Shown here: one piece after another, positions 24,328-31,125 of the stretch
Layout of the letters: every line of letters begins with the position of its first letter
Numbering within the stretch: position 1 is the first letter of the stretch
Assembly (NCBI GenBank): GCA_902797145.1
Contig: CADBRR010000014.1
Coordinates: 1 to 38,034 of the forward strand
DNA: 38,034 nt
Reading direction: 5' to 3'
Origin: an uncultured Eubacteriales bacterium
Lineage (GTDB): Bacteria; Bacillota; Clostridia; Christensenellales; CAG-138
Program-made: the position numbers and the translations under genes
Notes under the pieces: model-generated
The model's input: the letters and a program-made list of their open reading frames with translations, nothing else
What the model was told of the DNA's origin: nothing
Databases searched by the model: none

Positions 24328-24356
24328 TTGACAGAAACATATATTTCTTATATAAT
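24328..24356 (+). promoter_or_regulatory. Consensus sigma-A promoter of rpmH
   Basis: TTGACA (24328-24333), 17 bp, TATAAT (24351-24356): a perfect match. It implies a leader of about 165 nt, which contains a 7-bp hairpin (ACGGATA 24386-24392 with TATCCGT 24406-24412). Confidence 0.9.
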
Positions 24357-24529
24357 ATCAAATGGCAGTATGTTGTAAAACATCTACGGATAATTTAATG
24401 AAAGGTATCCGTTAAATTTTGCAATCTTTTTTAAGTGTTTATCTTATTGTTCCGTTTCAATACAGGGGGAATGATAAACAATTAAAATTAATATTGAATA
24501 TAAAAAATCAGAGAAGAGAGGTGTAAATT

Positions 24530-24664
24530 ATGCTTCAAACATACCAGCCCAAGAAAAGGCAGAGAAAAAAGGTTCATGGCTTCCGTCAGCGCATGAAGAC
24601 TGCTAATGGACGTAATGTACTTGCACGCAGAAGATTGAAGGGTAGAAAAAGACTCTCTGCATAA
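24530..24664 (+). CDS. rpmH: Ribosomal protein L34
   Basis: A 44-residue, highly basic protein that matches L34 throughout: it starts Met-Leu-Gln-Thr-Tyr-Gln-Pro-Lys-Lys, has Val-His-Gly-Phe-Arg-Gln-Arg-Met and Gly-Arg-Asn-Val-Leu-Ala-Arg-Arg-Arg, and ends Lys-Gly-Arg-Lys-Arg-Leu-Ser-Ala. It is part of the large ribosomal subunit. AGAGAGG precedes the ATG. It stands divergent from dnaA, as in most bacteria, has a consensus promoter, and is followed by a strong terminator that partly separates it from rnpA. Confidence 0.98.
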   Translation: MLQTYQPKKRQRKKVHGFRQRMKTANGRNVLARRRLKGRKRLSA

Positions 24665-24698
24665 TCTAATTTATTTAACATTTATCAATGGAAAGCTA

Positions 24699-24733
24699 TC
24701 ACAGCAGGCACTGTGCTTGCTGTGAGTTTTTCT
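24699..24733 (+). terminator. Strong intrinsic terminator between rpmH and rnpA
   Basis: A 12-bp stem (24699-24710 with 24714-24725, one G-U pair) with a 3-base loop is followed by GTTTTTCT. It should stop most rpmH transcripts, giving much more L34 than RnpA from one promoter. Confidence 0.9.
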
Positions 24734-24770
24734 AATATCACCCGTAGTTTTTAAAGGAGTCAAAATAAGT

Positions 24771-25154
24771 GTGAAACGCTGTTACTCGCTAAAAAGAAAT
24801 AAACAATTCAGATATGTATATAGAGTAGGTAAGTCTGTATCTGACAGATATATTGTACTGATTTATGCGCCTAAAAGCAAAAGTAAAGACGCAAAAAATA
24901 AAAATAATGATAATGAATACAATATACATATAGGGCTTACAGTTAGTAAAAAAATTGGAAACAGCGTAGTTAGAAACAAAGTAAAGCGTCGGTTAAGGGA
25001 AGTTATAAGGCCATTTTTACCGAAAATAAAAAATGGTTATAATATAATTGTTATCGCAAGGACATCAATAGTTGATGCGGAGTTTAAAAACATAAGTTTA
25101 TGTTTTGCTCGTTCGCTCAACAAGGCAGGGCTTTTAAAACAGCCTGAGGTTTGA
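24771..25154 (+). CDS. rnpA: Ribonuclease P protein component
   Basis: A 127-residue basic protein, the protein subunit of RNase P that helps its RNA process tRNA 5' ends. The family signature is visible as Gly-Asn-Ser-Val-Val-Arg-Asn-Lys-Val-Lys-Arg-Arg-Leu-Arg-Glu. The N-terminal Leu-Lys-Arg-Asn-Lys-Gln-Phe-Arg-x-Val-Tyr is also typical. An insert of about 15 Lys/Asn-rich residues (38-52) lies between the first strands. The start is GTG with AAGGAG eleven bases upstream, a little far, which would fit modest expression. It leads into yidD after 44 bp. Confidence 0.95.
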   Translation: MKRCYSLKRNKQFRYVYRVGKSVSDRYIVLIYAPKSKSKDAKNKNNDNEYNIHIGLTVSKKIGNSVVRNKVKRRLREVIRPFLPKIKNGYNIIVIARTSIVDAEFKNISLCFARSLNKAGLLKQPEV

Positions 25155-25198
25155 AAATCCGTGAATTTGTAATATTCATATTGTGATAGATAAAGATT

Positions 25199-25429
25199 AT
25201 GAAAAAAGTTCTTATAGCTCTTATCAGGTTTTATAGAAAACATATATCGCCTGCTCTTCCTCCAAGTTGCAGGTTCACTCCAACGTGCTCGCAGTACGGC
25301 ATTGAAGCTATTGAAAAGCACGGAGCGTTGAAAGGAACTGCTTTGACTATATGGAGAATATTGAGGTGTAATCCTTTTTGTAAAGGCGGTTATGATCCTG
25401 TTCCCGAACCTAAAATAAAAGACCGATAA
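25199..25429 (+). CDS. yidD: Membrane protein insertion efficiency factor YidD
   Basis: A 76-residue protein with the YidD core: an amphipathic N-terminal helix, then [15 protein letters not shown], then Arg-Cys-Asn-Pro-Phe...Gly-Gly-Tyr-Asp-Pro-Val-Pro. It helps YidC-dependent insertion of membrane proteins. It sits between rnpA and yidC as in most bacteria. No clear SD precedes the ATG (GATAAAGATT), so it may depend on readthrough from rnpA translation or be weakly made. Confidence 0.95.
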   Translation: MKKVLIALIRFYRKHISPALPPSCRFTPTCSQYGIEAIEKHGALKGTALTIWRILRCNPFCKGGYDPVPEPKIKDR

Positions 25430-25496
25430 GCTTTTGAATTTGCAAGCTATTAAAATTAAAATAAAATTATAATCGGAAAGAGAGAATATTTTTTAC

Positions 25497-26486
25497 ATGG
25501 ATGGTGCATTTTTTCTTATGAATTGGCTTTATCTCGGTATGGATTGGCTTTATAATGTAGTTACGCCGGGAAGCCTTGTACTTACTATTGTAATTGCAAC
25601 ACTTATAATCAGAGGAATAACGATTTTTTCTGATATAAATACGAGAAAACAAAGTATGAAAACGGCTCAAATTCAGCCGGAACTCGATAAACTTAAGAAA
25701 AAATATCCAAGGCAGGATCAGGCTCAGGAGTTAAGTCAGGCTCAGATGAAGCTTATGAAGGAAAACGGCATAAGTATGTTTGCTGGCTGTTTGCCTATGA
25801 TAATAACGCTCGTAGTTTTCATGTCGTTCTTCTCAGCATTTAGATTCTGGGGTTACAACGAGATGGCAAAGGTTATATATGATACAAGCGTTGACGAACA
25901 AAAGGGTATCGAAGAATTTGAAAAGTTCGGTTTTTTGTGGGTTAAGAATATATGGCAGCCCGATAATATGACAAAAAATGTTGTTATGGTATCAAATGAA
26001 TTTTTCAAGATTGACCTTCACAAACTTGATTGCGTAAAGAATGATGAAAAAATTGCTGAAGATTTCGTAAAATGGGGCTGGATAGGCGTTGAAGAAAAAA
26101 CCGATGAAAACGGAAATGTTACTAAGACCTATACAAAGATTACGGATCCGTCAAAGGAAGCCGTTGATAAATATGTAGAAATTTCAAATAAGATAAGAAG
26201 TCATTATGATTCGGAAGCAAATGGATATTTCGTATTGCCTGTAATTGCGGCAGTTCTTAACTTCCTTTCTGCATGGGTTATGAGAAAGAGCCAGCCTAAG
26301 AATCAGAATAATCCTATGGGCAACGGAAACTTTATGCTGTTTTTAATGCCTGCATTGAGCTTCTATTTCTGTTTGAGTTATACATCAGCATTTGCTATTT
26401 ACTGGTCGATAAGCTGTCTTATAAGCGTTGCAGTAAATGTAGTGCTCAGCAAAAAATACTCGGTTAAGCCAATAGAAAACAAATAA
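25497..26486 (+). CDS. yidC: Membrane protein insertase YidC/SpoIIIJ
   Basis: A 329-residue polytopic protein of the Gram-positive YidC type. The first membrane segment (about 25-41) is followed by the cytoplasmic coiled hairpin Gln-Pro-Glu-Leu-Asp-Lys-Leu-Lys-Lys-Lys-Tyr (the C1 loop), and then further helices beginning Met-Phe-Ala-Gly-Cys-Leu-Pro-Met. The large loop about 125-230 is an insertion found in clostridial members. No lipoprotein box is present at the N-terminus, in contrast to Bacillus SpoIIIJ. It inserts membrane proteins with or without SecYEG; in Bacillus SpoIIIJ is needed for sigma-G activation in the forespore. A GGAAAGAGAG site precedes the ATG. Confidence 0.95.
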   Translation: MDGAFFLMNWLYLGMDWLYNVVTPGSLVLTIVIATLIIRGITIFSDINTRKQSMKTAQIQPELDKLKKKYPRQDQAQELSQAQMKLMKENGISMFAGCLPMIITLVVFMSFFSAFRFWGYNEMAKVIYDTSVDEQKGIEEFEKFGFLWVKNIWQPDNMTKNVVMVSNEFFKIDLHKLDCVKNDEKIAEDFVKWGWIGVEEKTDENGNVTKTYTKITDPSKEAVDKYVEISNKIRSHYDSEANGYFVLPVIAAVLNFLSAWVMRKSQPKNQNNPMGNGNFMLFLMPALSFYFCLSYTSAFAIYWSISCLISVAVNVVLSKKYSVKPIENK

Positions 26487-26524
26487 TAAACATAATTACA
26501 TAAAAATAAGTGAGGAAAATTTCG

Positions 26525-27604
26525 ATGAGATCTATTGAAGTAAGCGGAAAATCCGTTGACGCTGCCGTTTTTGAAGGTCTTAGGCAGCTTGGTATTGCAA
26601 TTGATGAGGTAAATATAACAGTTATTCAGAACGAGAAAAAAGGTGTTCTCGGAATAGGTTCAAAGCCTGCAATAGTAAGACTTGAAGAAAAAGAACGTGA
26701 GTCTATTTTAGATGAAATTTCTTTTGAAACAAAGAATGAAAATAATAATGAAAAAAAGAACGAACGCAAGGGCGAAAGGCGTGAACGCACGATGAATCGT
26801 GAAAATAAGCCGAAGGTTCAGAAAAAAACACTTGAAGAGTATTGGGCAGAGCATGGCGTAACGGATGAAAGTGTAGAAGAAAGTAAAGACGCTGAAATAA
26901 CTGAATTAAATACTGAATTAAATCAGGATTATTCAAGCGAAAACATAGTAACTACAGATGAGCAATCCGATGAAAGCTGCAAACCTGAATATACAAGAAG
27001 ACCGTCAAGGAACGGATATTCAAGGGGCAGAAGAAATGTAGGCGAAAATAGAGAAAGAAATGAAAAGTTTACGAAAACTCATGAAAAAATAAACTATACT
27101 GAAGAAGCAGCGCAGAATTGCGAAGCAGCGCAGTATGTAAAAGAACTTATTGAAAAGATGGGCGTTGAAGGCAAAGTACTTGCGTTTGTTGACGAAGGCA
27201 TAATAAAGATTAAGATAGAGAGTGAAACTATCGGTGTTCTTATTGGTTATAGAGGTGAAACGCTCGATGCTTTGCAGTATTTGACATCGCTTTATGCAAA
27301 CAGAAATCATAAAGATGATACATATACAAAGGTTACTATCGACACAGAAGATTATAGGGATAAGAGGAAAGAATCGCTTATTAGGCTTGCACGCAGAGTT
27401 GCTTATCAGGTAAAGGAAAGCGGCAAGATGAAAGCGCTTGAACCTATGAATCCTTATGAAAGAAGAATATTGCATTCAACACTTCAAAACAATCCTTATG
27501 TTGAAACATATTCAGAGGGCGATGAACCTAACCGTCACGTAATAGTTGTACCTAAAACAGTTGCAAGGAACAACCAAAGGCGTGAAAGAAAAATTAGAGA
27601 ATAA
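26525..27604 (+). CDS. jag: RNA-binding protein Jag (KhpB)
   Basis: About 359 residues, from the ATG at 26525 (GAGGA eight bases upstream; the earlier GTG at 26510 lies within this SD region). The Jag-N domain is at 1-50 (Ile-Glu-Val-Ser-Gly-Lys-Ser-Val-Asp-Ala-Ala). A long, charged, low-complexity linker (about 60-200) rich in Glu/Asn/Lys/Arg follows. The KH domain has Ile-Gly-Tyr-Arg-Gly-Glu-Thr-Leu-Asp-Ala-Leu-Gln (usual GxxG loop), and the R3H domain has Met-Asn-Pro-Tyr-Glu-Arg-Arg-Ile-Leu-His. Jag/KhpB pairs with KhpA and regulates cell elongation and small-RNA binding. The linker is longer than in Bacillus. It follows yidC by 38 bp. Confidence 0.95.
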   Translation: MRSIEVSGKSVDAAVFEGLRQLGIAIDEVNITVIQNEKKGVLGIGSKPAIVRLEEKERESILDEISFETKNENNNEKKNERKGERRERTMNRENKPKVQKKTLEEYWAEHGVTDESVEESKDAEITELNTELNQDYSSENIVTTDEQSDESCKPEYTRRPSRNGYSRGRRNVGENRERNEKFTKTHEKINYTEEAAQNCEAAQYVKELIEKMGVEGKVLAFVDEGIIKIKIESETIGVLIGYRGETLDALQYLTSLYANRNHKDDTYTKVTIDTEDYRDKRKESLIRLARRVAYQVKESGKMKALEPMNPYERRILHSTLQNNPYVETYSEGDEPNRHVIVVPKTVARNNQRRERKIRE

Positions 27605-27620
27605 TTAAAGCATTTATTGA

Positions 27621-27690
27621 CTGTGATAATTATATCACAGATTGGGGATAGGGCGGACTTGGCTCGTGTTAAATGGGTTTTGTCTGCCCT
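27621..27690 (+). other. Two structured elements in the jag-mnmE gap
   Basis: A perfect inverted repeat CTGTGATA-atta-TATCACAG (27621-27640) is followed by a second dyad, GGGCGGAC (27651-27658) with GTCTGCCC (27682-27689), around a 23-base loop. Neither has a T-run, so neither is a typical terminator. They could be an operator and a leader structure for mnmE, or a factor-dependent terminator of the rnpA-jag operon. Confidence 0.4.
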
Positions 27691-27718
27691 GAATTTATAA
27701 GTTATAGGAATTTTTGTT

Positions 27719-29035
27719 ATGGAATTTCAAGATACTATATTTGCGCTTGCAACACCGGTAGGCGGAGCTGTTGCATTGATAAGAATAAGCGGTGAAAAAA
27801 GCTTAGATGTACTTAAAAAAATATTTACCGGCAGGGTAGAAAACAGGTTTTTATCATATGGTAAAATAATTGATGAAAACGGAGAAACACTCGATGAATG
27901 TATGGCTGTTTATATGAAAAAGCCACATACTTATACGGGCGAAGATACTGTTGAAATATCAATTCATGGCGGAGTTGCTGTTGCACAGTCGGTTTGTGAG
28001 CTTATTTCAAAGTCAGGCGCAGTTCCTGCACAGGCTGGTGAATTTACAAAGCGTGCATTTATGAATGGCAAGCTCGACCTTGTTCAAGCTGAAGCTGTTA
28101 TGGATATTATAAACGCTTCCGCTAAAAAGAGTGCACAATCCGCATTATATCAGCTCGATGGCAAATTGAGCGAAAAGCTCGAAAATATCGAGAATTTGCT
28201 TATTGATGCGCTTTCGGGCATTGATGCTGCGATTGATTATCCCGAAGAGCTTGAAGAGGATACGTTCTCTGCGCTCCCCAATTATATTGATACTTCTTTG
28301 CGCTTTATAGATGAGCTTATTGAAAATGGGCTTAAATCTCGCTGTATAAGGGAAGGTATTAGAGTTTGTATCGCTGGTAGACCTAATGTTGGCAAATCTT
28401 CCTTGCTAAATTCTATAATAGGAAGTCAGCGTGCCATTGTAACGAATATCGAGGGCACAACAAGGGATATAATCGAGGAAAGCATCAATATAAATTCTGT
28501 TCCTGTAAGGATTGTCGATACGGCAGGAATAAGAAAAACTGACGATATTATTGAAAATATAGGCATTGAAAAATCATATGAAGCGATTGAAAATTCGGAT
28601 ATAGTTTTATTAGCATTTGATGCGTCTGAGAAGCTTACAGATTATGATTTTGAGCTTTTGAATAAAACAAAGGATAAAAAACGAATTGCTGTTCTATGTA
28701 AGTCTGATTTAGATACCGTTATTTCGAAAGATGATTTCGATTTTGATAGCGTTTTGATAAGTTCAATTACTTATGATGGAATTGATGAGCTAAAAAATCT
28801 CATTGTAAAAAGCGTTGTTCCGTCAGATGAAAATGCAGTCATTACGAACACAAGGCATATTGACTTGCTTTCAAAAGCAAAACAAAACCTTATTAGTGCT
28901 AAAACGACAAGTGAAATCGATTGTATTGCAACCGATATTCGCTCCGCACTCGAAAACTTATCCACAATTACTGGAAAATATGTGGATAATTCAGTCATTG
29001 ACAGGATTTTTGAACGCTTTTGTGTCGGAAAATAA
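27719..29035 (+). CDS. mnmE: tRNA uridine-34 modification GTPase MnmE (TrmE)
   Basis: A 438-residue GTPase that pairs with MnmG for U34 modification. The N-terminal formyl-THF-binding domain has Gly-Gly-Ala-Val-Ala-Leu-Ile-Arg-Ile-Ser-Gly (15-25). The G domain carries G1 Gly-Arg-Pro-Asn-Val-Gly-Lys-Ser-Ser (about 220-228), G2 Gly-Thr-Thr-Arg-Asp, G3 Asp-Thr-Ala-Gly-Ile and a G4-type Cys-Lys-Ser-Asp. It ends Phe-Cys-Val-Gly-Lys with the conserved Cys435. Slightly shorter than the usual 450-460. AGGA precedes the ATG. Its 3' end contains two perfect DnaA boxes. Confidence 0.97.
   Translation: MEFQDTIFALATPVGGAVALIRISGEKSLDVLKKIFTGRVENRFLSYGKIIDENGETLDECMAVYMKKPHTYTGEDTVEISIHGGVAVAQSVCELISKSGAVPAQAGEFTKRAFMNGKLDLVQAEAVMDIINASAKKSAQSALYQLDGKLSEKLENIENLLIDALSGIDAAIDYPEELEEDTFSALPNYIDTSLRFIDELIENGLKSRCIREGIRVCIAGRPNVGKSSLLNSIIGSQRAIVTNIEGTTRDIIEESININSVPVRIVDTAGIRKTDDIIENIGIEKSYEAIENSDIVLLAFDASEKLTDYDFELLNKTKDKKRIAVLCKSDLDTVISKDDFDFDSVLISSITYDGIDELKNLIVKSVVPSDENAVITNTRHIDLLSKAKQNLISAKTTSEIDCIATDIRSALENLSTITGKYVDNSVIDRIFERFCVGK
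28958..28989. other. Two perfect DnaA boxes in the 3' end of mnmE
   Basis: TTATCCACA (28958-28966) and TGTGGATAA (28981-28989) face each other across 14 bases within coding DNA, about 5 kb from dnaA. Coding as Leu-Ser-Thr and Tyr-Val-Asp-Asn, both fit an ordinary MnmE tail, so they may be coincidental. Confidence 0.6.
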
Positions 29036-29037
29036 TA

Positions 29038-29071
29038 AAAATAGGGAGGCAAAAACCTCCCATTTTTTTAT
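29038..29071 (+). terminator. Bidirectional terminator between mnmE and cysK
   Basis: GGGAGG (29044-29049) and CCTCCC (29056-29061) form a stem with a 6-base loop, followed by ATTTTTTTATTT on the plus strand and by TATTTTTATT on the minus strand. It ends both converging transcripts. Confidence 0.9.
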
Positions 29072-29077
29072 TTAAAT

Positions 29078-30007
29078 TTATTCCTCAAATAAAGCGGTAG
29101 AGAAATATCTTTCGGCAGTATCGGGAAGAACTGTAAGGACAGTTTTGCCTTCGCCAAGCTTTCTTGCAAGTCTTAATGCGGCAGCAACATTAGTACCGCT
29201 TGAAATTCCGCACATAATTCCCTCTTCCCTTGCAAGTCGCTTTGCTGTTGCAAGCGCTTCTGAATCCGAAACAACACAAATATCGTTAAAAATATTTCTA
29301 TTGAGAATGGCAGGGATTATTCCATCCCCTATTCCCATTTGAATATGCGTACCTATTGCTCCGCCTGATAATACTGCGGCATTTTCAGGTTCAATAGCCC
29401 ATATTTCTATGTTGGGATATTTTTCTCTCAAAACTTCGCCTATACCTGTAATAGTTCCGCCGGTTCCTATTCCGCTGCAAAATCCGTCAATAGGCTTTCC
29501 TACCTGCTCTAAAATTTCAAGCGCAGTATGATTTATATGCGCAAGCGTATTGTTAGGATTTTCAAACTGGTTAGGAATAAACACGTTGGGGTTCTTTTTT
29601 TTCATATTCAATGCTGCTTCAAGGCATTCGTTTATGCACTTTCCTATATCGCCTGCATCGTGGATAAGCTGAACCTCCGCACCGTAATGCTTTACGAGTT
29701 TTCGCCTTTCTTCGCTAACAGAATCGGGCATAATGATTATTGTACGATATCCCTTTATCGCACCGACAAGCGCAAGCCCTATACCTTGATTTCCGCTCGT
29801 TGGTTCAACGATTATAGTATCTTTGTTTATAATACCGCTTTTTTCTGCTTGGTCTATCATATTAAATGCAGTTCTTGTTTTAATAGAACCGCCAACGTTT
29901 AGCGCTTCGACCTTTACTAAAATTTCGGCACTTCCGTTTTCGTGCATTCTATTTAGCCTTACAACCGGAGTATTGCCAATAAATTCAAGTATATTATTAC
30001 AAATCAT
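29078..30007 (-). CDS. Cysteine synthase / O-acetylserine sulfhydrylase-like
   Basis: A 309-residue fold-type II PLP enzyme. Asn-Val-Gly-Gly-Ser-Ile-Lys-Thr-Arg places the Schiff-base Lys at 43; most CysK proteins have Lys-Asp-Arg. The substrate loop is Thr-Ser-Gly-Asn-Gln-Gly (69-74), where classical CysK has Thr-Ser-Gly-Asn-Thr-Gly. The phosphate cup is Gly-Thr-Gly-Gly-Thr-Ile-Thr-Gly, and a Ser-Ser-Gly-Thr-Asn follows near the PLP N1. These departures recur in some clostridial 'cysteine synthase A' proteins. The likely reaction is O-acetylserine plus sulfide to cysteine, though a related beta-replacement is possible, and the gene symbol cysK is therefore withheld. It follows degV by 19 bp; AGAGG precedes the ATG. 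Confidence 0.85.
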   Translation of the reverse strand: MICNNILEFIGNTPVVRLNRMHENGSAEILVKVEALNVGGSIKTRTAFNMIDQAEKSGIINKDTIIVEPTSGNQGIGLALVGAIKGYRTIIIMPDSVSEERRKLVKHYGAEVQLIHDAGDIGKCINECLEAALNMKKKNPNVFIPNQFENPNNTLAHINHTALEILEQVGKPIDGFCSGIGTGGTITGIGEVLREKYPNIEIWAIEPENAAVLSGGAIGTHIQMGIGDGIIPAILNRNIFNDICVVSDSEALATAKRLAREEGIMCGISSGTNVAAALRLARKLGEGKTVLTVLPDTAERYFSTALFEE

Positions 30008-30026
30008 AAAATGACCTCTTTAAAAA

Positions 30027-30914
30027 TTAATCTACCCTTTCATCACCTAAGAAAAAGAGCGCAACTGTTCCAATTCCCGTATGACTTCCTATCGTAGTGC
30101 CGATAGTGTTTATCATAATATCGCCGTCAATGTTCTTGAACTTTTCTTTAACGAGCTGCTTTACAGCTTCTGCATCTTCGATGCAATGCGAATTTGATAT
30201 AAAGCATTTTCCCGAATAATTGAGTCCGCCCTGAGCGTGCTTTTCCATTTTATCGACTATTTCCTTTATAACACGCTTCTTTGAACGAATCTTTGCACGT
30301 GGAATCAACCTGCCCTTATAATCCATATTAAGGAGTGGGCAAATTCCAAGAATGGTTCCTACAAAACCTGCTGTTTTTGAAACTCTACCGCCTCTGATAT
30401 AGCTTGTTAAGTCAGTTGAAAAGAACCAATGGTGAACTTTGAGCTTGTTTTCCTCTGCCCAATCCCTCAACTGTTCAATACTCTTTCCTTCATCACGCAT
30501 ATCAGCAAGATAAGCCATAAGAAGACCGCTTCCCGATGATGCGCCAAGCGAGTCAATAACTATAATCTTCCTTTCAGGATAACGTTCCCTTGCTATTGCA
30601 GCGGCGCTTGAAGCTGAATTATATGTTCCTGAAATACCTGTTGAGAGGCATACATGGATTATATCCTTGCCCTGTTCTAAAAATTTTTCAAAGTATTCAA
30701 GATACTGACCTATATTTATCTGGGAAGTGCTTGCAATCGCTCCGTTTGCGAGCATAGTATAGAACTTTTCATACGGAAGAGTCTTGCCTAAATCATCTGC
30801 ATATGCTGTTCCGTCAATAGAGAAGTTGAAGCATATATATTCTATGTTTCTTTCTTTAAGATATTCACTTGAGAGGTCCACTGTTGAACAACAGCTCAAT
30901 ATGTATTCGTTCAT
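30027..30914 (-). CDS. DegV family fatty-acid-binding protein (FakB-like)
   Basis: A 295-residue DegV/FakB-type protein. Visible motifs are Thr-Ser-Gln (63-65), Cys-Leu-Ser-Thr-Gly-Ile-Ser-Gly-Thr-Tyr-Asn-Ser (89-100), Ile-Asp-Ser-Leu-Gly-Ala-Ser-Ser-Gly-Ser-Gly, and Gly-Gly-Arg-Val-Ser-Lys. FakB proteins bind fatty acids and present them to the kinase FakA for phosphorylation. I see no fakA in the window. The gene is upstream of the cysteine synthase gene in the same transcript (19-bp gap). AGGAAGG precedes the ATG. Confidence 0.9.
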   Translation of the reverse strand: MNEYILSCCSTVDLSSEYLKERNIEYICFNFSIDGTAYADDLGKTLPYEKFYTMLANGAIASTSQINIGQYLEYFEKFLEQGKDIIHVCLSTGISGTYNSASSAAAIARERYPERKIIVIDSLGASSGSGLLMAYLADMRDEGKSIEQLRDWAEENKLKVHHWFFSTDLTSYIRGGRVSKTAGFVGTILGICPLLNMDYKGRLIPRAKIRSKKRVIKEIVDKMEKHAQGGLNYSGKCFISNSHCIEDAEAVKQLVKEKFKNIDGDIMINTIGTTIGSHTGIGTVALFFLGDERVD

Positions 30915-31000
30915 AAATTTTATTCCTTCCTATATGTTTAATAAAAACGCTTTATCAATTTAATTATAAAATAATAATATATTTTTTACACGCTATGATG

Positions 31001-31094
31001 TTTCTCTATTTTCTATTTTAAGTAGAAATTTCTCTACGCACAGTAGAATTGCAGCTTTTGCCGGGATTGACAAATAAATCAAGGCTGTTATAAT
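31001..31094 (+). promoter_or_regulatory. Promoter and repeat array upstream of the MATE gene
   Basis: TTGACA (31067-31072) and TATAAT (31089-31094) are 16 bp apart. Just upstream are TTTCTCTA twice (31001-31008, 31029-31036), the dyad GTAGA-N6-TCTAC (31022-31037) and another GTAGAA (31043-31048). This looks like an operator array for an unidentified regulator. The rest of the 211-bp gap is AT-rich with nothing else seen. Confidence 0.6.
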
Positions 31095-31125
31095 AATATT
31101 ATCTTGATTTTAATGGAGGTTATAT

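Noticed and set aside
27621-27640. CRP operator (TGTGA...TCACA)
   Set aside because: The half-sites are separated by eight bases, not six, and no CRP-family gene is present here; kept only as an unassigned dyad.
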